A DNA stretch of 64,000 bases, from contig OX030960.1 in the NCBI GenBank assembly GCA_943735955.1, positions 1,951,816 through 2,015,815 on the forward strand, given 5' to 3'. Below are positions 1 through 11,662 of the stretch, piece by piece (the stretch's first letter is position 1; the number at the start of each line of letters is the position of its first letter). The translations under genes and the position numbers were made by a program. The notes under the pieces were generated by a model. The model was not told the DNA's origin. It worked only from the letters and a program-made list of their open reading frames with translations, and searched no databases. This DNA comes from Piscicola geometra (taxonomy: Eukaryota > Annelida > Clitellata > Hirudinida > Piscicolidae).

Positions 1-361
1 AGAATTTAATTCAAAATTTGAAACTTTAAAGCTACCTAATAACATTGCGATGATTGGCAGCCTAATAGAAGAATTCAGAAAGAATTGAAGGTTCAAAAGG
101 TGTTGAGGTGAAATTTGTATTGTATTCACCGATAAAAGTAATTCAACAAAATTGGAAAGTTTCAACCAAGTAAAAGAAGCCATTTGAATTTCAATAATTA
201 AAACAACAAAGTGATCGTGCTAGCTTGAGTCCGGTGGTTGAAAAGGGCAGGGCCTGAGAAGCGGACGAGAGCTACCTCTAAATGCATATCGACAAATTTA
301 AGGCTAGAAACAAAAGAGTAATGTATCACAATAAGCCTGAAACATTGAACTCAATGAACAA
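1..361. other. Intergenic, no gene seen
   Basis: AT-rich flank downstream of the minus-strand membrane-protein gene. I see no open frame, repeat or RNA gene that I can support. Confidence 0.5.
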
Positions 362-1847
362 TTAACCCTCTCCCGGGCAATCTCTGAGGGGGCTCTGCAG
401 TGTGTGGAAGGGCGAGTGGTGGTTGTGTCTCTTGAGCGCCAGGCCTGGCGAAGTGGCTGCATCCACCATCCTGACCGACGTGGTGCTGGAAACGACGTGA
501 GGAGAGATGTCGTGGGGCTGGAAGGAGGGCGGATGCAGAGGCGTCAGCTGCATCGGAGTGGGCTGGTACTGGCTGATGTGCGACGAGTTGACGAGTTGTC
601 GGAAGGTCGGGTAGTTGCAGTAGTCGACCGAGTTGACGTTAGAGAGGAAAGGACGAGGCGGCTTGCTTGCGTTTCTGGAGAGTGAGTTGCTTTTGAAGGC
701 GTGTCTTTCCAGGCTCTGAGTCACGGCATTATCCAATCGTTTCCGTTTGCTGCCCTTCGAACTCAAACTGGCACTCTTGAATTCCAGGCCTGAGCGGTAG
801 TCGAAGTTGTTGTGGTTGATGTCTGCCTTCTCGTGGATCCTGAACGTGCTGGAGCGTTCTTCCTCGGTGCACCTGACATCCACCATGCTGCCGTTTGCGT
901 TGAACGTGAAGGCGACATTTTTGGATTTGGGCACGAGTTCTGCAATGGCAAGCATGTTCTTTCGAGATGAAGTTTTGTCCGCGAAGGCCACTGAAGGCTC
1001 GTGCAGTGCTGGCATTTTGGAGCGGTAGGAGCGCTTGAACTTGCTACCAGAGCAGATTGATGGTTCGTCTGACGAGATCTTTTTGGTGTCGTAAAACTGG
1101 CCAGAATCACTCTTTTTCAAGGCTGACTTTCTTGGTGTGTCATCGTCTTCTGTCTGAGAGAACTGCAGAAACAGAGACAAATGGTCAGGGATTGTTTTGG
1201 TGATGGTTGGGTATCTATCCCAGCCGTCTGATCCCTTTTCGAGCATTGCAGTGGAATCGACGGGAGGTTTACCTCCGTTCAAGACTGGCTTGTCTTCCAA
1301 CTCCTCCCTCCGTCTTCTGTTCTGGTCTCCCCGCTGGAAGTGGAATCTGACGTGAAAAAGTGTTTCATTTAAGCTAAAAAGTCAACGAATTTTTATGAAG
1401 AAAAGTTCATTTCTAAATGTATTCTTGAATGACTAACTTCTTAAAGAGTTAAAAAGTAGCACTCGAGCATGAATGCAATTTTTTGGAAACAATTGAAAAT
1501 CTCGCCAACCTGACGAATGACATGAAGATGAGCGAGAGAAGTACGATGGTGAAGATGACGTAAGGCAGCCACAGCAACAGCAAGTTTTCTTCTTCATCTT
1601 GTGGCAGCATCGTCGTTAGGAGAGTAGTATTTGTAGACTGCGGTGGTCTTTTGAGGCGGTAGGGGTTTTTGTGGTTGAGACGGCGGTCTCCACGGAAAGG
1701 CCTGTAGGTGGGCCGATGGCCAGGGGTGGTTGTGAGTCGTTTGTGAGTTTTAGAAAAGGCCTCATGAGCCGCCCAGACCTCCGAGGGTGGCAGAAGCTCG
1801 AAGCAGACAGCCAGCAAGCATATAGCTTGGCATGCGATACTGTTCAT
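362..1847 (-). CDS. Single-pass membrane protein of unknown family (2 exons)
   Basis: Exon 1 is 1847-1510 and exon 2 is 1346-362. The 163-bp intron has a GT donor and AG acceptor, and the joined frame is 1323 nt, or 440 residues plus stop. Residues 1-27 look like a signal peptide (MNSIACQAICLLAVCFELLP, then a small-residue site). The ectodomain is short and basic with one NTT glycosylation site near 73. A hydrophobic helix spans about 89-111 and is followed by the basic stop-transfer stretch RRRREEL. The roughly 325-residue cytoplasmic tail is rich in Ser, Lys and Arg, with no domain I recognise. Its third positions are GC-richer than the surroundings, which supports real coding. Upstream non-coding exons cannot be excluded. 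The family is unknown to me. Confidence 0.75.
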
Positions 1848-3040
1848 CAGTCATTCGAGTTCAGGACCATGCTTCAATTGTTGATGAGGGTGCTGTTATT
1901 GCTGATTGTGAGCACTAAAGCACGTCAATGCTTTAGTTCTTATTGCGTGGTTGCTTCTTCGATTTGTAGAGCAGTCTCTGGGGCCTGGCTTGTTTCGGAG
2001 CTGGCTTCCTTTGGATGGGAAGATTTATTTGGCATTGATCGAGGCCATTCATAGAACTCTATTTCAATAATATCGTGGACGTGAAAGTCTTTTCGAAGGA
2101 TTCTGCTGGAAAGTGAAGCAACATTTCTCGAATTATGGGATGTATCGAAAATTAGAATATTTTATTAAGTTAATGTTTGCATCATGCATAGGACAAATCA
2201 ATTATGAACGTTTTGACGTACATTTCAAGTCGTATTAAGATATTGACTTTTTTAATACTTGCCATTTTGTTAATTTTTCGTTCACTCTAGTCTAGGAGAT
2301 TATAACAACTGTTGCACGCGAAAAGTCCTTTTGTACACATCAGCCAATCTGTCGCCCTCCCTCCACACAACTACGTCAGCATCTCTAGACATAACAGCAG
2401 CATCGACAATAAACAACTGATTCATTACATTTCTTCATGCTTTTTATACTACATTTGAAGCTTCAAAATAACTTTAAAGCTAGTTTCGCCAGCACCTGTT
2501 TGCGTTCCTAAAGATTGAAACTCGCTACCTCTTTTATGTATTGCAAAATTTAAAGGCATGAATTCCCTTGAAATAAATTGGCTAAATTTGCATCCTCTTT
2601 ATTTATTTCTCTCTCAACTCTACAAACCTGCTTCCGAGAGGCGAGTGAAAAGGAGCCATTCAGAGGAAGCAAGCGCGAATAACATGCTGAAAGTGCATTT
2701 ACAACACATTTCCCAATCGAAAACGAGCCAATTTGTCTGGATCAATTACTCTTCAGAGACCAGCACACGCCGTTTTATCGTTCGTGGGCCTCGACTGGCA
2801 CTTGATGTGTCGGATGTGCAGTGAGCGCCATAAAAGCCTCATTCATTGCAGGTTTTATTCGCAGGGTCATAAAAGTTAGCTTTTTATAAAGCGATCATTG
2901 AGAAGAGTTTGCCTTTTCTAAAGCGCTGCCTATTTCCCAGTGAAGTGAACCTAGAGTATTGGAAAATCAATAGGAAACAATGCAACGCCACAATGCCTGG
3001 ACACAATGAGCGAGTGTCGTGCTTGCAGAAAGTCCATTGG
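1848..3040. other. Intergenic, no gene seen
   Basis: Probable upstream region of the minus-strand membrane-protein gene. It holds short open frames (for example 2558-2824) without splice context or family resemblance. No repeats or RNA genes stand out. Confidence 0.45.
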
Positions 3041-3049
3041 ATAAAATTT

Positions 3050-3360
3050 GTCGTTGCTGGTGTGGTTGGTGTAGTTGGTGTGGTTGGCGTGGTTAGTGTT
3101 GTTGGTGTGGTTGGTATGGTTGGTGTAGTTAGTGTGGTTGGCGTGGTTAGTGTAGTTAGTGTGGCTGGTGTGGTTAGTGTGGATGGTGTAGTTGGCGTGG
3201 CTGGTGTGGTTGGTGTGGCTTGTGTGGCTGGTGTGGTCAGTGTGCGTAGTGTGGCTGGTGTGGTTGGTGTATTTAGTGTAATTAGCTTTGGTAAAGTGTA
3301 GTGGGTATGGTTTGTTTGGCTAGCTTGGTTGGTGTGGTTGGTGAAGTTAGCATGGTTGTG
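3050..3360. repeat. GTGTGGTTG-type minisatellite
   Basis: About 300 bp of a degenerate 9-bp unit of the form GGTGTGGTT / AGTGTAGTT. It translates as a Val-Gly/Ser-Val run in one frame, but this is a product of the repeat and not evidence of a protein. Confidence 0.85.
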
Positions 3361-3736
3361 TAGTCAAATGATGGGCGCGTGTATTTTCACCTTGAAATTT
3401 CATTTTCGAAAGCACCTCGAGTCATTTAAGAGTCGACATTTCAGCTGCAAAGAATGAGTAGATAATGGATGAATAATGAATGAGGCAGCAGCTTGATGAA
3501 TGGCCTGGTGGATTAATGGCCAGAATGACGTCTTCGTTGACAAATTACTGCATGACGCAAGCCTGCAGAGCTGCTGCCAACATTGCATTGAGACGTCCGA
3601 CTTTTAATCAGGTAAGAATGAGAAGGAGGATAGAACGAAAGGCTTGAAGCTGAGGAAAGAATGAAAGGATCATTGATAACTTAGATATTTCTTGGTGCTC
3701 CATGCTTTGAAAGAAATTAAAGTTAACGATGAATCT

Positions 3737-3782
3737 GGTGATGATGATGATGATTGTGATGATGATGATGATGATGATGTTG
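3737..3782. repeat. (GAT)n microsatellite
   Basis: Nearly pure GAT triplets. Smaller blocks of the same triplet recur at about 3884-3905 and 4163-4207. Confidence 0.85.
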
Positions 3783-3999
3783 ATGGGGTGGTGGAACTAA
3801 TGAGGATGTGAAAGAGTCCGTCTTTATGGTCGCTTCCTCTGGAGTGTGCGAGAGTTTTAATCATGTCAGTGCAAGGGTGCTTGTGATGATGATGATGACG
3901 ACGATGATAAATTTTTTTTATAGTCTATATCGTTCACAGCTTGACAGACGCATGCCATGTTACAATGGTTCTGAGAAGCATGGTTCTTATGCGCCAGAG

Positions 4000-4166
4000 A
4001 CGCCACTCCACACGACGTACACATCTTTCAATGCATACGTCGCAAACACCGCATCATATACACTAGGTATATGATAGTTCACGGTTGCCTATCAGGGATT
4101 CGAACAGGCGACCTTTAAGTTGCAAGTCCGACGTCTACCATCTAAGCCATCCCCGCTCCCCATGAT
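4000..4166 (-). mobile_element. tRNA-derived SINE, family 1, copy 1
   Basis: On the minus strand the 5' end reads like a tRNA. The A box TGGCTTAGATGG fits the pol III consensus exactly, and a B box TGTTCGAATCC follows about 35 bp on. The position matching the anticodon is TGC, but the anticodon stem does not pair well, so this is not a functional tRNA gene. The non-tRNA body (rc of 4000-4080) is shared with the copy at 26932-27116, including the CATATACC motif. Confidence 0.8.
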
Positions 4167-5039
4167 GATGATGCTTCTGCTGCTGATAATGATGATGATG
4201 ATGATGAAGTATTGTCAGCGAGAATAAAAAATAGTAACGAAATAAATATACAAAAAAGAAATTATTCAACCTGAAATTAATTGAAAAATGAAATTATTTA
4301 ATGAGTTTTTATCCAATCCAAGACTTGAGCGAAAGTTGCCAAGAAGTGCTAATCCAGGCTTGGTCAGCCGCCCTTCTAAAGCATTGAGATTGCTTGCCTT
4401 TTGAATGAAATTTTCCACAACTTTGAGTAACACGTCTACTCAAGGATGCTGCTCTGAAGGCATGCATCCGGAGCATTCGATGTTTTTGTTTTTTTTCCTA
4501 TTGCAACTTCATTTTGTGCGACCAATAATATTTCACTTTCAAATTGTTTTTCTTTTGTTTCGTTTTTTGTTTATTCACTTGTTTTCGTTTGTACGGGTTA
4601 TTGATTTCATGGCGTACACGCACTAGACATCTATAACAACATAAGCATAAAACAACAACAAGATTATAATGAACTTCATCTTTTTTCAAGTCATTTAGCG
4701 CTATAAAACGGATAAAATTTTGCTTTTTAATTTTTTTGCTACTATTGTTGCTTTCGTTTCTGGCGGAAGTCATCAAAGAGGTTTCATTAATCAACATGCA
4801 ATGGCTGACACAGAAACGCATGAAATGTCTTTCTGACCAGAGCAATGAGACGGAAAGACATCCATAGAAGCAAGTATGAAAACGAGTCTATTAAACCTCT
4901 CGTGAAACAGTGAGCGCCATTTGAGACGAATGGACGTTTAAGCCAAATCAATGAAGAGAAGTAGAACCGTTTCAAGGATGGGTGTCAAAAAAGCAAAAAG
5001 TATGGATTAAAAATTCGATGTAGCGATAATGGGAAATTA

Positions 5040-5200
5040 TATGGAAAAGGGAGTGGATGAGGTGATGGATGACTGGATGGATGAGGTGATAGATGACTGG
5101 ATGGATGAGTGGATTGAAAAGTATATGGAAGAGTGGATAAAGGAGTTGATGGGAGAGTGGATAAAGGAGTGGAAGAAAGAGTTAATTGGTGAATGGATGG
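5040..5200. repeat. GGATGGATGA-type tandem repeat
   Basis: Imperfect 12-bp periodicity (TGGATGGATGAG and variants). The open frames on both strands here are low-complexity by-products. Confidence 0.7.
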
Positions 5201-5229
5201 AAGTAGTTTTTTATAGAACACAATGACGG

Positions 5230-6550
5230 TATTAACAATGCACATTAAGATAAATAAACGGCTAGTAAAGAGAACAGGCTGAATATAGAAGAATATTCGC
5301 ATGAGAAAAACGGCTTGTGGAGCTGCAATTTTCATTTATTTCAGGCAAGTTTGCAGTGGTATTTTGGCTTCAATAAAAACCAATAAAGGCCTGCATAAAT
5401 TTGTTAACTCTCATGGCTTATGAACCCGTGCCAAATCAAGCTAAAGTGCTGTTAATTTAAATTGCTCTTCGAAGCGGAAGCACTTTATCGTAATTTTTAT
5501 GCGTTGTTCTGTTCGTGTCAGCTTTTGTGCTTATATCTTAAAGTGTATATTCTCTATATTTGTATATGTTACAGGTAGTGTGTAGAATTAGGCAATCCAT
5601 GGATTTCCAGTCATTTCTAAGGGTTTCTAAACATATGCTTCGTTGCTTGCAATTTTATTTTAATTGTTTTTTTTACAGTTCTATAGTTTACTGCCACAAG
5701 TTAAAAACGAATAGCAGTTTACTTACTGAGTATAATGTTTCAATATTTTGGCATTTTATTTGATAAATCTCAAAAGAATGTTTAAAGAATAAAGGTTTAA
5801 TACTTGTTTTCCCAGTTTTATAGTTGATTGCAGCAAGTTAAAGATGAAGGGCATTTTATTTTAATGAATCCGAAAAAATTAAAAAAGTACAATGTTTAAT
5901 AATCCATGGAATGATTGATTGAATTAGACAATTCATGGATTACCTGAAAATTACAGACATATATGAATACATTTTTGTGTCTGTTTGTGTTTTTAGTTGT
6001 CTTCAAGGCGTCAACACACTTTTTTACTTAAAATGTATTATTCTTTTTTTTCGTGTCCTGCAAACGACATTTTTAGTGTTTGGTGTGAAGGTGAAACAAA
6101 CAATGTTTTTAGGCCTATTAAATACACTATTCTAATTTTTTTTCATAATCAGCCAAGTAGCTAGGCCAAATATTCGTATTCGACCAAAAATTGAATGTTC
6201 TGAGACAACTGTACAATATCTTTATTGACAAAAACTTTTAAAACTTTAGAAAAAATAAGTATTATTAATGTGGAATATATTCAAAATGGCTTTAAGACCA
6301 CTGAAACTTCTGGAACTAAAGACTTTTCTTGCACAAGGGCCTTGAAAGTGAGGACTTCCGATCAGCATTGTACACCGTACAAGAAACAGATTTTCCAGTT
6401 CATAAGACGTTGTAATTTGCGTGAGGGTTTATGAAGTTATTTCCTAAATGTTATTTAAATACTGGTTTTTAGATCTTAGTTCATTAAATAAAAATAATTA
6501 GAGTTATGTTTTTTATCAATATTTTATTACACAGTTTATAAAATAATGTC
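5230..6550. other. Intergenic, no gene seen
   Basis: AT-rich sequence. A loose duplication of CAATTCATGGATT-like text appears near 5590 and 5925. The short open frames have no family resemblance or splice context. Confidence 0.4.
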
Positions 6551-6555
6551 GTAAA

Positions 6556-6787
6556 GTATCCTAGGCCTGACAAAACGGCAAGCCCTGTCGATGAGGCATG
6601 CATCAAATCTTGCAGGCAAGCCGCATTAGTGTGCTTCATAAATTGGGCAACTTGCAAGATGAAGATTTTGTGCTCGAGACGTGAACTTTTTTTGGATAGT
6701 TCTTATTTTAACCGACTTTTATCAAGCAATTACAAAAAATAGAAGCTTGCCGTTGCCTATGCGGATAGAAACAGCAGCCTAGGATAC
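6556..6787. mobile_element. Possible small MITE with 11-bp terminal inverted repeats
   Basis: GTATCCTAGGC at 6556-6566 is matched by its exact reverse complement at 6777-6787, and AACGGCAAG lies near both ends. No target duplication is obvious, so the element call is tentative. Confidence 0.4.
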
Positions 6788-6789
6788 CA

Positions 6790-8070
6790 GAAATTTTCAT
6801 TTTCATTTCGATAAAGCGAAGCTTGTAAGCGATTAAAAACACGAAATAAAAGTTCCAAAACGGTATGTGTTTTCAAGAAATAATTGTGAAAAAACTAATC
6901 AATTAAATGTGTTTAAAAAGCGCAGCAATAAGAATAATTGCGAGACAATACTTTGAAGACAACAATAGAGCATGCTCGCAATGCAATTAAGCGCTTTAGA
7001 AGCACCCATCCACGCATGTATCAATTATTATTATCCGCCGCAAAAGTCCGCCTGCAAATGCTAAGTGAACGTTCTTTGGTGACTGAAAATGTAGTTACAA
7101 TATCTATAGCTACTACAAAGACTAATTCACTTAAAACTACTAAAACCACCATATCGCAAATACTGGTTTAACGGCTGCCACAAGTAATGAAGATGATGGC
7201 AGTTTTTCCCTTACGAAGGTCTTCAATAGGACAAACTTTTTGCTTTACCGCTACAAGGATTCTCACTTGTCAGCACTCTAAAGTTGAGACCAGCTTTTTA
7301 ATGCCACTCTTCACGACCAAGAAAATATAAACATACAAACAGTAACTCAGTCAGCTGAGAAGGACATATTGTCTGTTAGGTTGGAGGTTTCATCGAGATG
7401 TTATTTTTCTTCGAGGGACTGCTTTTTGAGCATGGCTTGAATCCACCAGTAGCACATAGTTTCTAGTCCCTTGGAGGTTGACACAACTTGCCTATCTGTT
7501 AGGGGTTCTTCGTCTCTACTTAGGCAGCTATGAACCGAAAAGACTTAATGATAAGAATTAGCAGCTTCAAAACTCAAATACTGGGCACTAAAGCTTCACG
7601 TAAACTTTTGTAAAGAGAGTCAACAGTATTTATATAGGAGCAAACTTAGATAGTTTCAGCGATTTTTGTTTCGAGTGTCAGCTTCGATGTCGTACTGATT
7701 GTAAATCCCCGCAAAACAACGACCAAAATGAAACACAACTGAGTTTTGGCGTGACTAACAAAGAAAGTTACCTAAAATTGAAAAAATAAAATAAATAAAT
7801 GGTATTACGATCCAGCCTTCCATAAATGTTTAGTCGCAATCATTATTAATATCCTTATCATTATTGACTTTTTAAAATATTTTTTTAATCTTATTTTATT
7901 GAAAATTTAATTTTTTTTGATTTATTAAACATTACTCAATATTTTAAAGTACGCTTTGATACATTTACAATGACATAAGATTAAGCGTGCCATAGAAATA
8001 AAACTATGAATGTTATAATGGTTATGCCCATATATCACTAATTTTACCAAGATTTCATAATAGGATAAAT
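6790..8070. other. Intergenic, no gene seen
   Basis: No coding signal beyond a 77-codon frame at 6938-7171 with no family resemblance. Confidence 0.4.
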
Positions 8071-8075
8071 ATATT

Positions 8076-8565
8076 TTAAAAATATATATATTAAATAAAA
8101 TAAAATATATTAAATAAAATAAAATAAAATAAAATATATTAAATAAAATATATAAAATAAAATAAAATATATTAAATAAAACAAAATATATAAAATAAAA
8201 TAAAATATATTAAATAAAATAAAAGATATAAAATAAAATAAAATATATAAAATAAAACAAAATATATAAAATAAAATAAAATATATAAAATAAAATAAAA
8301 TATATAAAATAAAACAAAATATATAAAATAAAATAAAATATATAAAATAAAATAAAATATATAAAATAAAATAAAATATATAAAATAAAATAAAATATAT
8401 TGAATAAAATAAAATATATTAAATAAAATAAAATATATTAAATAAAAGAAAATATATTAAATAGAATAAAATATATTAAATAAAATAAAATATATTAAAT
8501 AAAATAAAATATATTAAATAAAATAAAATATATTAAATAAAATAAAATATATTAAATTAAGTAAA
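8076..8565. repeat. AATAAAATATATTAA minisatellite
   Basis: About 490 bp of alternating AAATAAAAT and ATATATTA/ATATATAA blocks with a period of about 20 bp and few interruptions. Confidence 0.9.
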
Positions 8566-8569
8566 ATAG

Positions 8570-10620
8570 ACAGATTTATAGTCAAAGAGGGTGCACGAAT
8601 ATTAGTTGAAGGGGCAGATCCCGCCCTGCCCTCCTTCTGGCTGTGTGTTCGAAAAATCAACTCTGGTGGCGTCTGATGCTTTTGGTGGTTGTTGTGGCTG
8701 TGTCTTAGTAGTCTTGATAACACAGGAGCTACTACAGAAGGTTCTGCGACAGTGCTGTTTGTGGTAACTAGGCAGGTTGTGATGATGGTTGTGGTAGCTA
8801 GAGTGGTTCTAATGATGTTTGGGGTAGCTGGAGAAGTTCTGATGATGACTGTGATGCTGGGTGCAAGGAAGAAGTGTCGTTGGGTTGATTATAATGGAGT
8901 TTATGGAAGTGGTCGTTTGTTTGGCTTAGGAGACAGGACAGGGGTGTTTATGGGGCGTATGAAGACTCAAGCGCATGTGCCAGTGTGTTAGTGTTTTTGC
9001 TACATTTGCTAGCGTGCTATACTTTTTAAAAACTAAAAACACGTTTTCAAACTTTTTCGAATAGTCGGAGAATTTGTCATGTCTTGTTCTTCTTATTAAT
9101 TGAGTTAATCATACCCAGAATGAAGCCCGCAGAAGAATTGAGGAAAGAATGAATGCTGAAAAATCATTTTCAAAATTATTTTCATGAGTGGGAAAATAAA
9201 AAATATATAACTATATTGGAAAAAAGAAAGAATAATTGGGAAAGTCTTACATTATGGACGCAAAACCAGGCACCGCCTTTCTAATACTTTCTGTATTTAC
9301 GTCTCAATGTACGCTTGAGTGTATGCTCCTTTGTATGTGTGGTGTATTTATAAGTGTGTTTCTATTTGTATTCATCGTTGTATGCTTGTGTGTACGTTTT
9401 ATTGTGCTATAAAGTTTAGTTTATATTTGTGTGGTTTTTATTTGGATGTTTACATAGAACGTTGTTGTGTACATGTGCAGTTGTACACTTTCACAAATGC
9501 TTGTCACTTGGAGTGTGAAAGAATGTGTACGTTTGTGCGTGATTCTGCACGTGCGTGCGAGCAATATCACGGGAAAGTTCTAGGCTGGTGTGACCACTAC
9601 GAATCGACGAAAGTTCTGATCAAGACGCTGTGAAGGGTGCTTGCTTGTCTCTTTTCTGCTCATGATAGTTAAGTTACATTTGGACTAGGCATCCAATCTT
9701 CACCACTTTCATAGCCTTTCTGTTTTATGTTTCTACATGGTTGTTCAAGTAGATTCAGAAATCTTCTTTTTTTCATAAGTTTCAGTAGAAAAGTAATTTT
9801 ATTAAAAAAATTTCCAAATACTAAATTAAAAATGATATGGTCTTCATTCAGGCAAATCACGCTAGCAAAAACGCCATGGAAAAAAGTAAAGGTGGGGGGC
9901 TTTTAAATCATATCTTGTGAATGACTCTTTGGGAAAATAATTCTTAGAAAGTTAATATTGTATTTTACTTATTTGTATCTGAGTTACTTATTTAAATATA
10001 ATTTTTTTGTGTTGAAATGACATTTTCAAGAACCAGTTGCACTGCAAGCTACAATACCAGCTACAATCCCAGCCACAATACCAGCCTGAACAACAACATC
10101 CCATCAAACAACACCAAGCCATCAATATCGCTCCATAATCATATTAACTGCAATAGTGACAGGCAAGACAGTCGTCTAATGAATGACTTGCCAAGGTTAT
10201 ATTCTCTTTCAGTGAAAGACTTTCACACATGCACATGAGCACAAACAAACACATACGCAAGTGCATTCGAAAGCTAATTCTTAACCTGTAAACAAACACT
10301 TATGACGCAATGCGCATACAAACAGACATAAAGAATCATTAATAAAAAATACAAGAAGACTTAAAACTTGAAGTGAACGAAGGATCAGTGAGGCAGGCTC
10401 GTTTCCTAACATTTCAAAAGAGTGAGTAGTTGAATGAATTAAATACGTCTTAATTGGTCTTCAGTGGCAGTAGTAAAAACATGAGTGGTGGTGGAAGCTG
10501 TGAGTTTTGATGCTTGCGAAGTAATGATCACATGAAGGATTAAAGAGGAAATGATTGTGTAGCGGTAAAGATATGATGGTGTGGTGGTAGCGATTCTTTT
10601 GTTGTAAGGATGTGGTTATG
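8570..10620. other. Intergenic with weak low-complexity tracts
   Basis: An imperfect repeat containing GTAGCTxGAGxxGTTCT lies at about 8760-8860, and a CCAGCTACAATxCC-like tract at 10030-10090. No gene or RNA that I can support. Confidence 0.45.
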
Positions 10621-10628
10621 ATAGTATG

Positions 10629-11654
10629 TAGAGACCGACCGAAATTCGGTTCGGTTTCGGTTTCGGCGCCGAAAGTGTCAATTTTATTAGTTTCGGCAAT
10701 TTTTCGGTTTCGGCCGAATCTATATTCACAATTTCGGCAATTTTTCGGTTTCGGCCAAAAATAATTTTGTAATTTCGGCTCAATTTCGGTTTTGGCCGAA
10801 ATGGATCTCATATTTACCAAAAAACCGAAATTTTTATTTATTTATGTAGTTTATCTGATATATCTGTATTCTCAATCGAACTATTAAGTTCGGATTCGAT
10901 TCTCTATTAGATATCTATTAGTTATCGTGGTTGATTGATTTATGGGTGTCCTCAGACTAATTGTTCGAATAGAATATACAAGCATATGGAACAACAATCA
11001 TTCTTTTGAAATTTAAGTAAATTGGGATACGTTCAATGATGATATTTAACAAAACTTTTTCAAAGCAAATTCTATTTTTTAAAACATTTGTTTTAAAAAT
11101 GTTATTGTCAAAAGTAAGTGTCTGTATACCCTCAATCGAACTCGAATTATTAAGTTTGGGTTCAATTCTCATCTCTATTCGATATCGTGGTTAATTGATT
11201 TATGGGTGACATAAGACTAATTGTTCGAATAACATACAAGCATGTGGAATTCTAGATATCCATTCTTTGAAAAACACTATATATAAGTCGAAAGAACGAG
11301 AATATTTGGCTTCGATTAATTAATTCAAAAATAAATTGTGAGAATGTCGTTGAATCGTATTTAGAAGTTTTTTTACAAAATGTCAGTCTGACCAAAGCAA
11401 AGCCTGTCAACAACATACAAATTTTGTTGTTGAAAAACTTTAATTTTTTGGTTTAAAATATACGCTTGTTTGGCTTTACTTATTAAACTGGCATTGTCAT
11501 CGTTAAATACTATTTTTTCATTTTTAATAAAAGTTGGAAATAATTTCGGTTTCGGCCGAAAATTGATAATCAATTTCGGCTTAATTTCGGTTTCGGCCGA
11601 AAATGAGATTTTAATTTCGGCCGAAATAAAAATATCTGTTTCGGTCGGTCTCTA
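10629..11654. mobile_element. Non-autonomous hAT-type element, 1026 bp
   Basis: It starts TAGAGACCGACCGAAA and ends with the exact reverse complement of those 16 bases. It is flanked by a perfect 8-bp duplication, ATAGTATG, at 10621-10628 and 11655-11662. TAG-starting inverted repeats and an 8-bp duplication are typical of hAT elements. Both subterminal regions are packed with the palindrome TTTCGGCCGAAA. The interior carries a direct repeat of about 115 bp (near 10860-10985 and 11125-11245). No transposase frame is present. Confidence 0.92.
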
Positions 11655-11662
11655 ATAGTATG

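Noticed and set aside
404..1110. Overlapping frames on both strands at the membrane-protein gene
   Set aside because: They are shadows of the longer minus-strand exon, which alone joins in phase to a signal-peptide exon.
2558..2824. 88-codon frame as a small gene
   Set aside because: No signal peptide, domain or splice context, and the length is within chance expectation.
3050..3301. Val-Gly repeat protein (elastin-like)
   Set aside because: The 9-bp minisatellite gives this by chance. There is no splice or promoter context.
4060..4166. Functional tRNA-Ala(TGC) gene
   Set aside because: The A and B boxes are good but the anticodon and acceptor stems do not pair, and a body shared with another locus follows. 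It is a SINE.
8514..8991. Short frames around 8.5-9.0 kb as genes
   Set aside because: They run into the AT minisatellite or a valine-rich low-complexity tract and lack family resemblance.
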